Shown here: piece after piece, positions 1-9,128 of the stretch
Layout of the letters: each line of letters starts with the position of its first letter
How positions within the stretch are numbered: position 1 is the first letter of the stretch
Assembly: GCF_000246855.1 (NCBI RefSeq)
Contig: NC_016609.1
Span: 3,472,001-3,536,000 of the forward strand
DNA: 64,000 nucleotides
From: Niastella koreensis GR20-10
GTDB taxonomy: Bacteria; Bacteroidota; Bacteroidia; Chitinophagales; Chitinophagaceae
Direction of reading: 5' to 3'
Notes under the pieces: generated by a model
What the model was told of the DNA's origin: nothing
What the model saw: only the letters and a program-made list of their open reading frames with translations
Databases searched by the model: none
Position numbers and translations under genes: made by a program

Positions 1-1292
1 TAGGTAACAATTTGCGGCGTATTGGGACAAACCGCATCGGGATCTACCGTGAAGGATGCCGTAGCCGCTGGCTTAACTATTATCTCCACACTGTCTGCTG
101 AAGTACAGCCATACTGATCTTCTGCGTTCACCAGGTATTTGGTAGTAACAGGTGGCGTTACCACCACTGCCGAACCGATGACACCGCCCGGGTTCCAGGT
201 ATAGGTATTCGGGCTTGCACTTGTAGTATCGGCATAAATAGTAGTGGGCATCCCTGCACACACCTGCAAACTGGTTGCCTTTGCTTTCACCGGCGCAGGC
301 GTTACCAGCGTCACGGTGCCGGTATAATTCCGCACACAACCGTTTGAATCTGTAACATCGCAACTATAAGTGCCGGCTGCTAACCCAGCCGCAAATGGCG
401 TTGTTTGCGCGGGTGTCGTGTTCCATTTATAAGTAAATGGTTTTACCCCGCCGCTTACCGTTAATAAAATATAGCCATTGTCAACAACGCCGCAACGGGC
501 CGGCAGTACTGAAGGTGTTACAGTATAAGGTTGAATTTGTTCGCCGGAGATAGCCATAACCAATGCGCGGGAACCGGTACCAGCGCTGGAATCTGTTATA
601 GTCACCGATTTCACCATCTTGTTCTGATTGGCGCAGCTGGTCATAAAATCCTGGCTAAAAAAGCTTGGCGAGAAGCCTACACCATCCACAGAGAATGGCC
701 CCGTGGTGTCGCGTTGAATACGGCCCGGGCCGGAATACTGTACATTGGTGAAGCCCACGTACCAGTCGGCCAGCGGGGCATAGGTTAGCGCCCGTTCGGT
801 AGTACCATCTGTATAGTTGATGTCGATATTCAAATTGCTGGAACCTTCTGTAGAAAATGCCAGGATGGACAAGTGCGCATAATAACCGGGCGTAACAAAA
901 GTGAGCGTACCAGCACTCCGGGTACTATCAACCGTACCAAACTTCGACAGATACAAAGCATTCTTGCTGTCATAAGGCGCCATTTGATAAGTACGGGTGC
1001 CATTTACAATGGTGCCGTTATCAACCATACCGCCCGTTAAATTATTGGCAAGGGCAAATGCTTGCGAATACAACACGTGGCGCATTACAAATGGGCTGCC
1101 ATCGATCATGGTAGAAGTGGTGGCCAGCACACTTGTTCCTGTTTCCGCCACTACATCATGGTGATAACCAGTCACCGCAATGGGGTTGTAAACAGTTTGC
1201 GCATAGCTGCTCATTTTAATGATCAGCAAACCCAGGAGCATACAGAATCGCATGCTGTTCTTGCTGAAGTTGTTACCGTGCTGTGTGTTCAT
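1..1292 (-). CDS. SprB-repeat / PKD-like surface adhesin, N-terminal part (3' end outside window)
   Basis: The frame is open from an ATG at 1292 to the left edge, giving about 430 residues of a longer protein. A signal peptide ends near SSYAQ (about residue 42). A beta-rich region follows, then one clear SprB-type repeat around residues 255-310 (core GGVKPFTYKW, then LAAGTYSCDVTDSNGC), then a PKD/Ig-like segment (about 330-390, TYTWNPGG). SprB-type proteins are large adhesins exported by the type IX secretion system, usually with a C-terminal gliding-associated sorting domain, which here would lie beyond the window. It is the last gene seen of a minus-strand run with a M43 protease and two PorP/SprF-like proteins, the usual partners of such adhesins. 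The repeat call is firm; a role in gliding is inference. Confidence 0.75.
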   Translation of the reverse strand, partial: MNTQHGNNFSKNSMRFCMLLGLLIIKMSSYAQTVYNPIAVTGYHHDVVAETGTSVLATTSTMIDGSPFVMRHVLYSQAFALANNLTGGMVDNGTIVNGTRTYQMAPYDSKNALYLSKFGTVDSTRSAGTLTFVTPGYYAHLSILAFSTEGSSNLNIDINYTDGTTERALTYAPLADWYVGFTNVQYSGPGRIQRDTTGPFSVDGVGFSPSFFSQDFMTSCANQNKMVKSVTITDSSAGTGSRALVMAISGEQIQPYTVTPSVLPARCGVVDNGYILLTVSGGVKPFTYKWNTTPAQTTPFAAGLAAGTYSCDVTDSNGCVRNYTGTVTLVTPAPVKAKATSLQVCAGMPTTIYADTTSASPNTYTWNPGGVIGSAVVVTPPVTTKYLVNAEDQYGCTSADSVEIIVKPAATASFTVDPDAVCPNTPQIVT

Positions 1293-1327
1293 CAGTAAAG
1301 GCTTTGCTTTTTATAATATTTTCTAAA

Positions 1328-3475
1328 TTATTTTTTTATCACCTTTCGTGACACCGTATGATCGCTGTACACCAGTTTTACCACATACACCCCGCTGGCA
1401 TAACCTGAAAGGTTGAATTGATAAAGCGTTGCCGGCGGGTTACCGTTCACCCGCTTCTCCGCTACTTTTTGACCGGAGCTATTGAACACACTGATGGCTT
1501 TCAGATTTACCGGGCTGTTTATGAATTGTACCATAAGCGGTCCGCTTGCCGGGTTTGGCGTAATCAGCCAGCCCTGATTTTCCAGGTTGGCATTACTGCT
1601 TTTTGTATACAGGTTGATATCGTCCAGGTAAACATTATTCTCGTTGCCGGTTGAATTGGCAAAGGCGATCATCACCGGTCCTTTATTGATCCAGGGGGTG
1701 AGGTTTACCGAATCTTTACGCCATTCACTGGCGGCAGGGATAAATTCGCTGGTGGTAAGGGCGCTGCGGGTAGCCAGGGCGCCGCCCCATTTCTTATACA
1801 AACTGGTAAACGTATTACCGCAATCTGTACTAACCAGTACCTGCAGGGTATCCCAGTAGTTGAATAAGGTGCCTGTAGCAGTTTTTATCGCTGCTGCCAC
1901 CTGGAAAGTCAGGTAAGCAGAATCGGCATTGGCCAGGGTGAGCTGCGGCAACCGCAGGTAATCTATTTGTCCTTTTTGGGTATAGTTGTTATTGCGCACC
2001 ACTATTGATCCATTGCCGGTTTTAGCTATCCCGGTTACGCGTTCCCAGGTATAGGAACCATCAGGATTGATAATATCCCAGCCGGTTGCAGGAAATGTTT
2101 CCGATTCAAACCCTTCGGTCAATGGCGGCGCAATAGCGGTGGGATATACAAATGATTTGCTTAGCGTATCATTCGCCGGTCCCAGATCGGTAGTACCGTT
2201 GGGCGACGTCAATTGTATTTTAATAGTATGAGAACCGCTATTACCAGCTGCTACCGGATTTAATGTAATGGCTGCTGTCGACAAACTTGCCAGTGATCCC
2301 GTCCATTGGGTTTGCACCGCAGGGCCGCCATCTACGCTGGCATTGATCACCAGCGACGTCAATGGCAACGAACCATAATTACGTATAGTGATGGATGGCT
2401 GGAATTTTGTATCGCACACCCGGTTTACCGGGTTATCGATGCTAACCATTTGCGCATCGTTACTTTGTAGTGGCGATACGGCGGCATTGGATGTAGTAAG
2501 TGATAAACGGTAAGCATTCAGGGCCGCTTCCATCCTGGCTACCTGTTGCAGCGTGAACAGGGCCATACAACCATCGCTGCTGTAATCCATATAATTCTGG
2601 TACATAATGCCAGGCGCTGTTGGCGAACACGCATCGGTAACCACCCCGCTGTGACAGCCGGATGAAGCATCTGACTGGTTCGGCGTGTCGTTCACATTGT
2701 CACTTCCGGTACAGGCGCCATCATCATCGCCCCAGATATGAAACAGGAAAAAGTAATGTCCGCTTTCATGGGTAAGGGTACGGCCATCATTATAACCTGT
2801 GAGCGAACCGCCGGGCAACGTGGCGCTGTACATAACCACCCCCTGTTCATCTGCGGTGGAAGTACCGGGAAAAGTGGAATACCCCAGCAATCCACCACCC
2901 AGCGTACATACCCATACATTCATGTATTTTGTAGAATTCCAGGCATTGGCCCCGCCCGTACTGGCATGTTTTACATAATTGTTTGTCTGGCTAAAAGTTT
3001 GCTGCGTGGTCACCACCCGCTCAATACCGTTAGTAGGCTGATTCGTGGGCGTGCGTTTGGCCAGCACAAACTGGATCTTTGATTTTCCAAACAAAGGTTT
3101 GAAGGCCGGAAGAATATTTACAGAATCTGGATTCAGTCCGGCAAAATCCCTGTTCAGCACCGCCACCTGGTCTTCGATCATTTTATCGGTAACGGCACTG
3201 GGATCGGGCAGTACAATATGAAACACAATTGGAATGTACACCGGCGTTGCTTCTACCCTGGCGCCCGGGTTATTTGCCCGCGCAGCAGCCAGTTGTTGAA
3301 TCAGCTGTTTGTCGCTTTCATATCTCGCGCGCAGTGCTTCATCTTTTTCAAGGGAACGTTGCAGCACCTCCATGGTTGCACATCGCTTTATGGGCGTTTG
3401 TTGCGCAATTGCACGGAGCCCCAATCCCTGCAGCAAAACCAGCACCGCTACACAACCATATTTCTTTAAAAACAT
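1328..3475 (-). CDS. Secreted M43-family zinc metalloprotease with T9SS sorting tail
   Basis: The 715-residue protein has a signal peptide ending near RAIAQ (residue 25). The metzincin zinc motif HESGHYFFLFH covers residues 236-246 (ligands H236, H240, H246; catalytic E237), and the Met-turn region YMDYSSDGCMALFT lies near 295-308. This is the cytophagalysin/pappalysin (M43) pattern. The middle is beta-sandwich-like with a CARDB-type segment (about 345-445) and a MAM/jelly-roll-like segment (about 455-620). The last ~75 residues (start NPASGPLMV, end VSRKVIKK) are a type A T9SS sorting domain, so the enzyme should cross the outer membrane and be surface-bound or released. It lies 35 bp upstream of the adhesin gene and 73 bp downstream of a PorP-like gene, so co-transcription is likely. 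The substrate is not predictable. Confidence 0.92.
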   Translation of the reverse strand: MFLKKYGCVAVLVLLQGLGLRAIAQQTPIKRCATMEVLQRSLEKDEALRARYESDKQLIQQLAAARANNPGARVEATPVYIPIVFHIVLPDPSAVTDKMIEDQVAVLNRDFAGLNPDSVNILPAFKPLFGKSKIQFVLAKRTPTNQPTNGIERVVTTQQTFSQTNNYVKHASTGGANAWNSTKYMNVWVCTLGGGLLGYSTFPGTSTADEQGVVMYSATLPGGSLTGYNDGRTLTHESGHYFFLFHIWGDDDGACTGSDNVNDTPNQSDASSGCHSGVVTDACSPTAPGIMYQNYMDYSSDGCMALFTLQQVARMEAALNAYRLSLTTSNAAVSPLQSNDAQMVSIDNPVNRVCDTKFQPSITIRNYGSLPLTSLVINASVDGGPAVQTQWTGSLASLSTAAITLNPVAAGNSGSHTIKIQLTSPNGTTDLGPANDTLSKSFVYPTAIAPPLTEGFESETFPATGWDIINPDGSYTWERVTGIAKTGNGSIVVRNNNYTQKGQIDYLRLPQLTLANADSAYLTFQVAAAIKTATGTLFNYWDTLQVLVSTDCGNTFTSLYKKWGGALATRSALTTSEFIPAASEWRKDSVNLTPWINKGPVMIAFANSTGNENNVYLDDINLYTKSSNANLENQGWLITPNPASGPLMVQFINSPVNLKAISVFNSSGQKVAEKRVNGNPPATLYQFNLSGYASGVYVVKLVYSDHTVSRKVIKK

Positions 3476-3510
3476 CTTTTATAAATTTCTTTTATCTAAT
3501 GTATTTCCTG

Positions 3511-3550
3511 CGTTTCGCGTTCGGCGTTTCGCGTTCAGCGTTTCGCTTTT
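3511..3550. repeat. Heptamer array at the 3' end of the PorP-like gene
   Basis: Five and a half units of exactly 7 bp alternate between cgtttcg and cgttcgg/cgttcag. On the minus strand the array begins at the stop codon (3549-3551) of the PorP-like gene and ends 35 bp before the protease start. It cannot be part of either protein. It belongs to the family of 7-bp-phased arrays described in the findings. Confidence 0.85.
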
Positions 3551-4562
3551 ACCAAACATTTCTCGGACAACCATCATCGTATTTATTGCCGATGATAAAA
3601 CCTAAAACCAATTCATGCGTACCGTGACTATACTGGTTCAAAGTGGTAGTAGAATAATCATAGGAATATCCCACCTGCACCCTGTTAGATACATTGATGC
3701 CCACCATACCGGCAAACCCATATTTCATGCGATAGCTGGCGCCCACCCACAAAAAATCCTGGTATTGCAGCTTGGCGTTCACATCTACCTGTACCGGTAA
3801 TGGGTTGATGTATTTCACCAACACCGAGGGAATAAAATTGAAATCCTCATCCGGTAAAAAACGGTAGCCGGCAGTAGCGAACAAATGAGGAAGCAGCCGG
3901 CCACCGGTTTGTTTCACAGTATTATCTACAAAATCAATTTTCTGTGGAATGATCTGTTGGGCAGATAACCCAACAAAATAATCGGCTGAATACAGGTATA
4001 AACCGGCACTGAAATCAGGGTTGAATTTATTCAGCGTTCCGCCGTTATACACGGCGGGATCAACCGGCACCGCAAACTGCAGTTTATCAGTATGCAACCC
4101 GGTGCGGGAAAACCCGGCACCAAAACCTGCAGCCAAACTGGTACGCGGGCTGATACCAATATGATACGCATAAGTCACATACCCCGAAAATGTAGCTAAG
4201 GGTCCGGCCTGGTCATTAATGATCTGCACCCCAATGCCATGATGCGGTTCCGCCGAAGTATATTCTTCCCAATAGCGCTCCCCTCTTGGGTTTTCACCCG
4301 GCATTGGAAAAGAGGTAGGCGTAGTACGATAATCCTTTTTCCCTAACGGTGTATGCGCAGTGAAATAAGTAGTAACCGGCGCCCCATCGATCCCCGCCCA
4401 CTGATGCCTGTGACTCAACTTGATATCCGTATAATTCTCGATACCCGTTAATGCCGGATTGAGGATATACTGATTGAGGATGTATTGTGTGTAGTGCGGT
4501 TTTTGTTGTGCTTTTAGTTGCAAACAAGCCACAGCTAAACATAGAGCCATTAACTTTTTCAT
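3549..4562 (-). CDS. PorP/SprF family type IX secretion outer-membrane protein
   Basis: The 337-residue protein has a signal peptide (cleavage near LKAQQ, residue 20) followed by the family hallmark YTQYILNQYILNPALTG (residues 25-41). The rest has the alternating pattern of an outer-membrane beta-barrel, close to the usual PorP/SprF length of about 300-340. PorP/SprF proteins help export or anchor particular T9SS cargo such as SprB. Here the gene sits between an OmpA/PD40 gene and a secreted protease/adhesin pair, so it probably serves those cargoes (inference). The ATG at 4562 is directly followed by Lys codons typical of a signal peptide. Sequence alone cannot separate core PorP from a cargo-specific SprF paralogue. 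Confidence 0.88.
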   Translation of the reverse strand: MKKLMALCLAVACLQLKAQQKPHYTQYILNQYILNPALTGIENYTDIKLSHRHQWAGIDGAPVTTYFTAHTPLGKKDYRTTPTSFPMPGENPRGERYWEEYTSAEPHHGIGVQIINDQAGPLATFSGYVTYAYHIGISPRTSLAAGFGAGFSRTGLHTDKLQFAVPVDPAVYNGGTLNKFNPDFSAGLYLYSADYFVGLSAQQIIPQKIDFVDNTVKQTGGRLLPHLFATAGYRFLPDEDFNFIPSVLVKYINPLPVQVDVNAKLQYQDFLWVGASYRMKYGFAGMVGINVSNRVQVGYSYDYSTTTLNQYSHGTHELVLGFIIGNKYDDGCPRNVW

Positions 4563-4576
4563 GTGCTTACGTTTTA

Positions 4577-4611
4577 ATCATGAATCGGCAATCGTGAATC
4601 GGCAATCCGCG
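4577..4611. repeat. Heptamer array upstream of the PorP-like gene
   Basis: Five 7-bp units alternate between atcatga/atcgtga and atcggca (last unit atccgcg). The array lies 15 bp upstream of the PorP-like start and next to the TCAAC array that follows, so this 185-bp gap is almost wholly repeat. Confidence 0.8.
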
Positions 4612-4624
4612 ACGCGGCCTTCCC

Positions 4625-4750
4625 CTATCAACATTATCAACTCCGTCAACTCTATCAACCTGCCTTCCTCGTCAACTTGTCAACCAGTTAACCCGTCAAC
4701 CATGTATTTCCCTCTATCAACTTTATCAACCCTATCAACTATGTCAACTA
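4625..4750. repeat. TCAAC array (9-bp then 8-bp period) overlapping the OmpA-family stop codon
   Basis: About a dozen units ending in tcaac or ttaac, such as ctatcaac, ttatcaac and ccgtcaac, come in blocks with 9-bp and 8-bp spacing. Two unrelated short spacers (around 4660-4668 and 4702-4711) interrupt them. The array runs into the stop codon (4748-4750) of the OmpA-family gene. A sister array with the same words and the same spacing change lies at 9129-9236. Confidence 0.85.
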
Positions 4751-6520
4751 CTTACTCAAGACTTTAAACTCAGTACGTCTGTTCCTCTGCCTCCCCTCCG
4801 GATCATCAGACCCATCTTCATGTTTATTGGGAGCAACGGGCATGGTAGCGCCATAGCCCCTGCTTTGCAAACGATTTTTATCGATGCCCTTGCTGATGAG
4901 ATAATCCACTACTGTTTTGGCGCGGGCTTCGGAGAGGTCCATGTTGTATTTATCTTCACCTTTGCTGTCCGTATGCGCCCTGATCTCTATTACCAGGGTG
5001 GGATACTGATTCAGCGAGGCAACCAGTCTGTCTAATGTGGCGAATGATTCCTGTTGCAGGGATGATTTATCAAAGTCGTAGTACACATTATCCATTACGA
5101 TCACTGCTTCTACTTTCGGTTCTTCTTTAAGCAGCGGAACAACAGGGGTGTCCTTTTTTACCACCTCAACCGGAATATGTTTTTTAAGCGTAAATAATTC
5201 CAGGCAACATTCCGCAGAACGGTCAGAGCTTAGGAACACATCTTCCAGCAGATTGGCGGCACTGCCGCGGCTGGTAAAATAGAGATCGTCTTTTATGGAG
5301 TTAACCGGGTAACCAAAATTCACCGGCTCGGCCCAGGCATTGGGCGCTCCTTTACTATAAAAGAAATCAAAGCCCCCCATACCTACCCGGCCATTACAGG
5401 AAAATACTAATGTACCTGAGGCGTCATGGTAATAAGGCGCCTGTTCATCATTGATGGTATTGATTGTGCTGCCGAGATTTTCTACTTTCACCGGTTTACC
5501 AGTGGCATCGAGTGCAGCATACCACAAGTCAAAACCGCCGCTGCCGCCCGGTCTGTCGCTGGCGAATAACAACGTTTTACCATCCGCCAGGATAAATGGT
5601 TGTTGAGCGTTATAACCGTGGATATTCACCACGGTGTCCATCAGTACCGGTTCTCCCCAACCCTTGTCCTGTTTTTTGCTTACATAAATGGCCGATGTTT
5701 TCTTTCCCCCAATAATCAGCCAGCGCGTGAGGAACAAGGTATTGCCGTCTGGTGAAAGACTGGCAACACCCTGGTGTATTCCTACGCCTTCTGGTAACTC
5801 CAACCTGGTTACCTCCTTAACTGCATCATTATCGTAAACCGCTGTGTACAGGCGGTTATAAAAAGGTTTGTTCTTTACAGAATCTTCTACCCGGGTAGAA
5901 GTAAAAAGCAGGGTGTTTGTATTCAGCCATACCGGTGCGTAATTGGCGCCACCGGGGTTAATGGCCTGCCCTTGCTTTTCTACCGTGTATAATGAAAGAT
6001 CGATGCGTTGCAACTGCTCCCTGATAAAATGCAGGTTCAGCACTTCGCTTTTGGCGGAATTGGCATACGCATCTTCTGTTTTATAATTATCCAGGAATCC
6101 CTGAAAGGCTTTTTCGGCTTCATCATATTTGCCCAATGCCCGTAAGGTGGCGGCATAATAATATTGCGCCAGTGGCAGTTGAGCGTTATTATAACTAACC
6201 GCCTGTTCATAATAGGCAACTGCTTTTACCGGAAAATTCAACAACCGGTAGCTTTCAGCCAGGTTGTATACGGCCAGCTGCGCATTGGGAATGGCAGTCT
6301 TTCCTTTTTCCGCAACTGGTTTTACATTATATGGATTGTATTGATCCGGCTTTGTCTTTGTATCTTTTGAGCTCAGGTATTTTTCATAATACCGGGCGGC
6401 GGAATAATAATCGCCTTTTTTATAGTAAGTATCAGCAGCCTTCAGATAATCTGCTACAAACTGGCCCCGGGCCGCCATAAAGCCAGGTACAATTACCAGT
6501 ATGAGAATTATTTTTTTCAT
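4748..6520 (-). CDS. OmpA-family protein with TPR and WD40-like PD40 repeats
   Basis: The start was placed at the ATG at 6520 (MKKIILILVIVPG), giving 590 residues. A longer frame to 6571 only adds residues encoded by a heptamer repeat. Order: signal peptide to about residue 20, TPR-like helices (about 20-160), PD40/beta-propeller repeats (about 200-440; LSPDGNTLFLTR and FASDRPGGSGGFDLWYA are typical), then a C-terminal OmpA peptidoglycan-binding domain (about 480-590, with YYDFDKSSL and HTDSKGEDKYN). Proteins of this build accompany PorP/SprF proteins and tie the type IX machinery or its cargo to peptidoglycan (SprE/PorE-like role, family knowledge). Here it lies between two PorP-like genes, which supports one functional unit. 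It is not clear whether this is a core or an accessory component. Confidence 0.9.
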   Translation of the reverse strand: MKKIILILVIVPGFMAARGQFVADYLKAADTYYKKGDYYSAARYYEKYLSSKDTKTKPDQYNPYNVKPVAEKGKTAIPNAQLAVYNLAESYRLLNFPVKAVAYYEQAVSYNNAQLPLAQYYYAATLRALGKYDEAEKAFQGFLDNYKTEDAYANSAKSEVLNLHFIREQLQRIDLSLYTVEKQGQAINPGGANYAPVWLNTNTLLFTSTRVEDSVKNKPFYNRLYTAVYDNDAVKEVTRLELPEGVGIHQGVASLSPDGNTLFLTRWLIIGGKKTSAIYVSKKQDKGWGEPVLMDTVVNIHGYNAQQPFILADGKTLLFASDRPGGSGGFDLWYAALDATGKPVKVENLGSTINTINDEQAPYYHDASGTLVFSCNGRVGMGGFDFFYSKGAPNAWAEPVNFGYPVNSIKDDLYFTSRGSAANLLEDVFLSSDRSAECCLELFTLKKHIPVEVVKKDTPVVPLLKEEPKVEAVIVMDNVYYDFDKSSLQQESFATLDRLVASLNQYPTLVIEIRAHTDSKGEDKYNMDLSEARAKTVVDYLISKGIDKNRLQSRGYGATMPVAPNKHEDGSDDPEGRQRNRRTEFKVLSK

Positions 6521-6530
6521 CGCAGTTACA

Positions 6531-6565
6531 TTGTGAGTTGTGAGTGGTGAGTGGTGAGTTGGTCT
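6531..6565. repeat. Heptamer array in the 5' leader of the OmpA-family gene
   Basis: Four to five 7-bp units (ttgtgag, tggtgag) start 11 bp upstream of the OmpA-family ATG. Unlike most arrays here it is on the 5' side of a gene. Translated in the minus-strand frame it yields the run THHSPLTTHN, which makes a false N-terminal extension. Confidence 0.8.
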
Positions 6566-6616
6566 CCTCACTTCATCATTTCTTTACATATCTTCCCTCG
6601 CGAACTTTAAGCCTTT

Positions 6617-7624
6617 CTATAACCTCGGGCAGATGAAATGCTCTTCAGGTGTTTTGACCTTTTTCCTGCCCGTAACGGAAAGGGATAATTCAAAACTGTT
6701 GCTGCCATGGGCCATTTTTCCCAGCGCAGATGTATTTACATCGTAGCTTAACCCCAGCACCATGTTATTGTGCGTAAACCCAACAAATGGTGAAATGGCA
6801 TCCTGTATCCTGTAATTGGCGCCCAGCATTACATCGGTGCCTGCAGCGGCATTTAACTGCACATAAGCGCCCGCCATTTTCTCTTCTGCGGTTCCCTGTT
6901 TTGTATATAAAATATTTGGCGTAACACTAAACAACTCCGAGATAGTAAGCCGCACACCGGCGTGACCGGTATACCGCATTGGTAATTGCGCATTGGCGTT
7001 GCTGCTGAAATAATCTTTTGGCTTGGTGAGGTGCGACACGGAGAACCCTGCATACACATTGGCCATTTTACCTGGGGTGGCATCAAAGTAGAGCACACCC
7101 GCGCCGGCATCGAAAGAAGTTGTTTTTGTTTTGCTGAAACCATCAGTGGAGGAACCGGGATTAAAACCGGTAATGGGGTCCCATTGATCGCCGAAAGTAA
7201 ATTTGGAAGCATTGAAGCCGCGCCAGATCATGCCCAGTTGTAAACCCATTACCACGTGATGGTTTTCGTTAGGGCCGAAGCGAACGCCCGTATAGGCTAA
7301 ATTGGCATAAGCTGTAGTATAATAATAACCGCCATCGCCGGCAGTCTGGTTCAACAGGTTAAGACCCAGGTTTACATTATTATTGGTAACAACCTCACCA
7401 CCCAGTCCAACAGTTGAAAAGGGTTTGCTGATATTGCCCCACTGGTTCCGGTAAATACCTGAAATGCGGTAATCTCCATCGAAGGCGCCGGTAAGTGCCG
7501 GATTCAACCAGGAAGGATATACGTAATACTGCGTAAAATGCGGATCTACCTGTGCCCGCAATGCCTGCGCCCCGGTAATAAACAGTAACAGCGTCAATAA
7601 TCGGCTGACAAATGGTCCTCTCAT
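6617..7624 (-). CDS. PorP/SprF family type IX secretion outer-membrane protein (second copy)
   Basis: The 335-residue protein has a signal peptide ending near ALRAQ (residue 25) and the family signature HFTQYYVYPSWLNPALTG (residues 29-46). The remainder alternates as a porin-like barrel, and the length fits the family. It is the first gene of the PorP / OmpA / PorP / protease / adhesin series and is separated by 110 bp from the DUF4302 lipoprotein gene. It is clearly diverged from the copy at 3549-4562, so the two probably serve different cargo rather than being a recent duplication. Confidence 0.88.
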   Translation of the reverse strand: MRGPFVSRLLTLLLFITGAQALRAQVDPHFTQYYVYPSWLNPALTGAFDGDYRISGIYRNQWGNISKPFSTVGLGGEVVTNNNVNLGLNLLNQTAGDGGYYYTTAYANLAYTGVRFGPNENHHVVMGLQLGMIWRGFNASKFTFGDQWDPITGFNPGSSTDGFSKTKTTSFDAGAGVLYFDATPGKMANVYAGFSVSHLTKPKDYFSSNANAQLPMRYTGHAGVRLTISELFSVTPNILYTKQGTAEEKMAGAYVQLNAAAGTDVMLGANYRIQDAISPFVGFTHNNMVLGLSYDVNTSALGKMAHGSNSFELSLSVTGRKKVKTPEEHFICPRL

Positions 7625-7734
7625 AGCAGTTTAATTTTGTAGTTTTTTACATCACAAAAGTGGTTTTCATAGGGCCGTATACATTGGGTGGTTTTTCTTA
7701 TTAATATTTTTATAAGGGCAGGCAATCGTTGTTA

Positions 7735-9048
7735 TTAATATTGCCAGGAGATCCAGGCCTTTCCATCCTTCGCACTCACCATATCATAATGCGTGGAATC
7801 CAAACGCACCAGGTAATACCCGCTGGCATCGGTAAATTGAATAGCTGTTTTGTATACGGGAATTGAATCTGCAGTGGGCACTGTTCCCAGTGTTCCGTAA
7901 TAAGTGAATGACACGCGGCCATCACCGGTAAAATTTGGTGGCCGGTAAGCAATACCGTAGGGTAATGACAAGCTGTTGTTCACCAGCTTTACAGAACCTG
8001 CCAGATCATAAGGTATACCTGACTGGGTGCCATATTGAGGCCAGTAAAGCAGGAAGTAAAAATTGGTGGTCTTTGTAATACCATAAGCATCATTGACACC
8101 GTTTACATGGAATCCTGTGGGTGAGATCCAGTAACCGCCCTGATCGAGCGCATACTGCCACCAGCGGCGTGGCGCATCCGGATCATTATTGATCGGCTCG
8201 CCTGAGCCTACAATAGAAGAGGACGTTCCGTTTACAGTAAATGTCATCGTTGGGCCAGAATTGCTGTAACTGATGTTATTCAGCGATGCAATAATATTGG
8301 CGCCATCTACAACAGCCGGTGATAAAGCAATACCATCCGGGGTATAATAATAACCCGTGGTAACGGAATGTACCGTGCCTTTATCATCTACCCAGGTAAG
8401 GGTGATGGTGCGCGTTGTTTGATTTACCTTGATCTCGTATTGTGAACTACCAATTACCAGTCGTTTGAAATAAGTGATGTATTTGCTGATGTTGGCAAAC
8501 GGGCGGTTTGCGTATTGCCTGTTATAATAAGCCTGCATCTCTGCCTGCGTAGCCTTTACCAGGAATGCCTTGCTTTTATTAAAGCGGCCGGTGAGCTTTA
8601 CAGAATCTTTCACCACACTATCGATAGCAAATTCAAAATCAGAACCCAGGCCGGCGCCATAATCACCGCCATTCACGCTGCCATCGGGATCGGACAGCAC
8701 ATGCACATAAGAATAGGTATCGAAGATCAATGAAGGTTGTTGTAAGGCCTTCAACCGGTAACTGGCCGTCATGGGGGTAACAGCTGAAGCCGAATCAAAA
8801 TCAGAGAACATTTCCACCCGGTTGCTGTCATTGAATTTAAAATAGAAGGCTACTACCCCACCCTTTAAACCAGCCGGATAAATAAAACCTTTCCAGCCAT
8901 ATTGGGCGCCCGTCAATGCTTTTTGATCTGCAGCCAGGGTTTCGTTCAACCGTTCATCGATCGATTTATCGAATACATGATCTTCTTTTTTATTGCAAGC
9001 AGCCAGTCCTGTTATTGCTGCTATGGTGTATATGAATATCTTTTTCAT
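7735..9048 (-). CDS. DUF4302-type lipoprotein
   Basis: The 437-residue lipoprotein has a signal peptide with lipobox LAAC (Cys18), then a beta-rich body without recognisable catalytic motifs. Its build (LTGAQYGWKGFIYP near the N-terminus) matches my memory of the DUF4302 family, lipoproteins found in Bacteroidota right after a SusCD pair and a zinc-peptidase lipoprotein. That is exactly the context here. It probably sits on the outer membrane and helps capture or process the ligand taken up by the SusCD pair; no activity is established. The gene is 171 bp downstream of the peptidase gene, a gap filled by two repeat arrays. Confidence 0.7.
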   Translation of the reverse strand: MKKIFIYTIAAITGLAACNKKEDHVFDKSIDERLNETLAADQKALTGAQYGWKGFIYPAGLKGGVVAFYFKFNDSNRVEMFSDFDSASAVTPMTASYRLKALQQPSLIFDTYSYVHVLSDPDGSVNGGDYGAGLGSDFEFAIDSVVKDSVKLTGRFNKSKAFLVKATQAEMQAYYNRQYANRPFANISKYITYFKRLVIGSSQYEIKVNQTTRTITLTWVDDKGTVHSVTTGYYYTPDGIALSPAVVDGANIIASLNNISYSNSGPTMTFTVNGTSSSIVGSGEPINNDPDAPRRWWQYALDQGGYWISPTGFHVNGVNDAYGITKTTNFYFLLYWPQYGTQSGIPYDLAGSVKLVNNSLSLPYGIAYRPPNFTGDGRVSFTYYGTLGTVPTADSIPVYKTAIQFTDASGYYLVRLDSTHYDMVSAKDGKAWISWQY

Positions 9049-9064
9049 TATTAGTGTATTTTTT

Positions 9065-9099
9065 CGTGAAACGTCGAACGTGAAACTTGAAAGGACTCA
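9065..9099. repeat. Heptamer array of the GTGAAAC type, dispersed copy 1
   Basis: The 7-bp units are cgtgaaa, cgtcgaa, cgtgaaa, then cttgaaa and ggactca. It starts 17 bp upstream of the DUF4302 lipoprotein ATG. A nearly identical block lies at 25903-25937, 18 bp upstream of a SusD gene, and a short form at 56753-56765. Confidence 0.8.
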
Positions 9100-9128
9100 C
9101 GAAATCCGATACCCGCTATTATTCTCCT

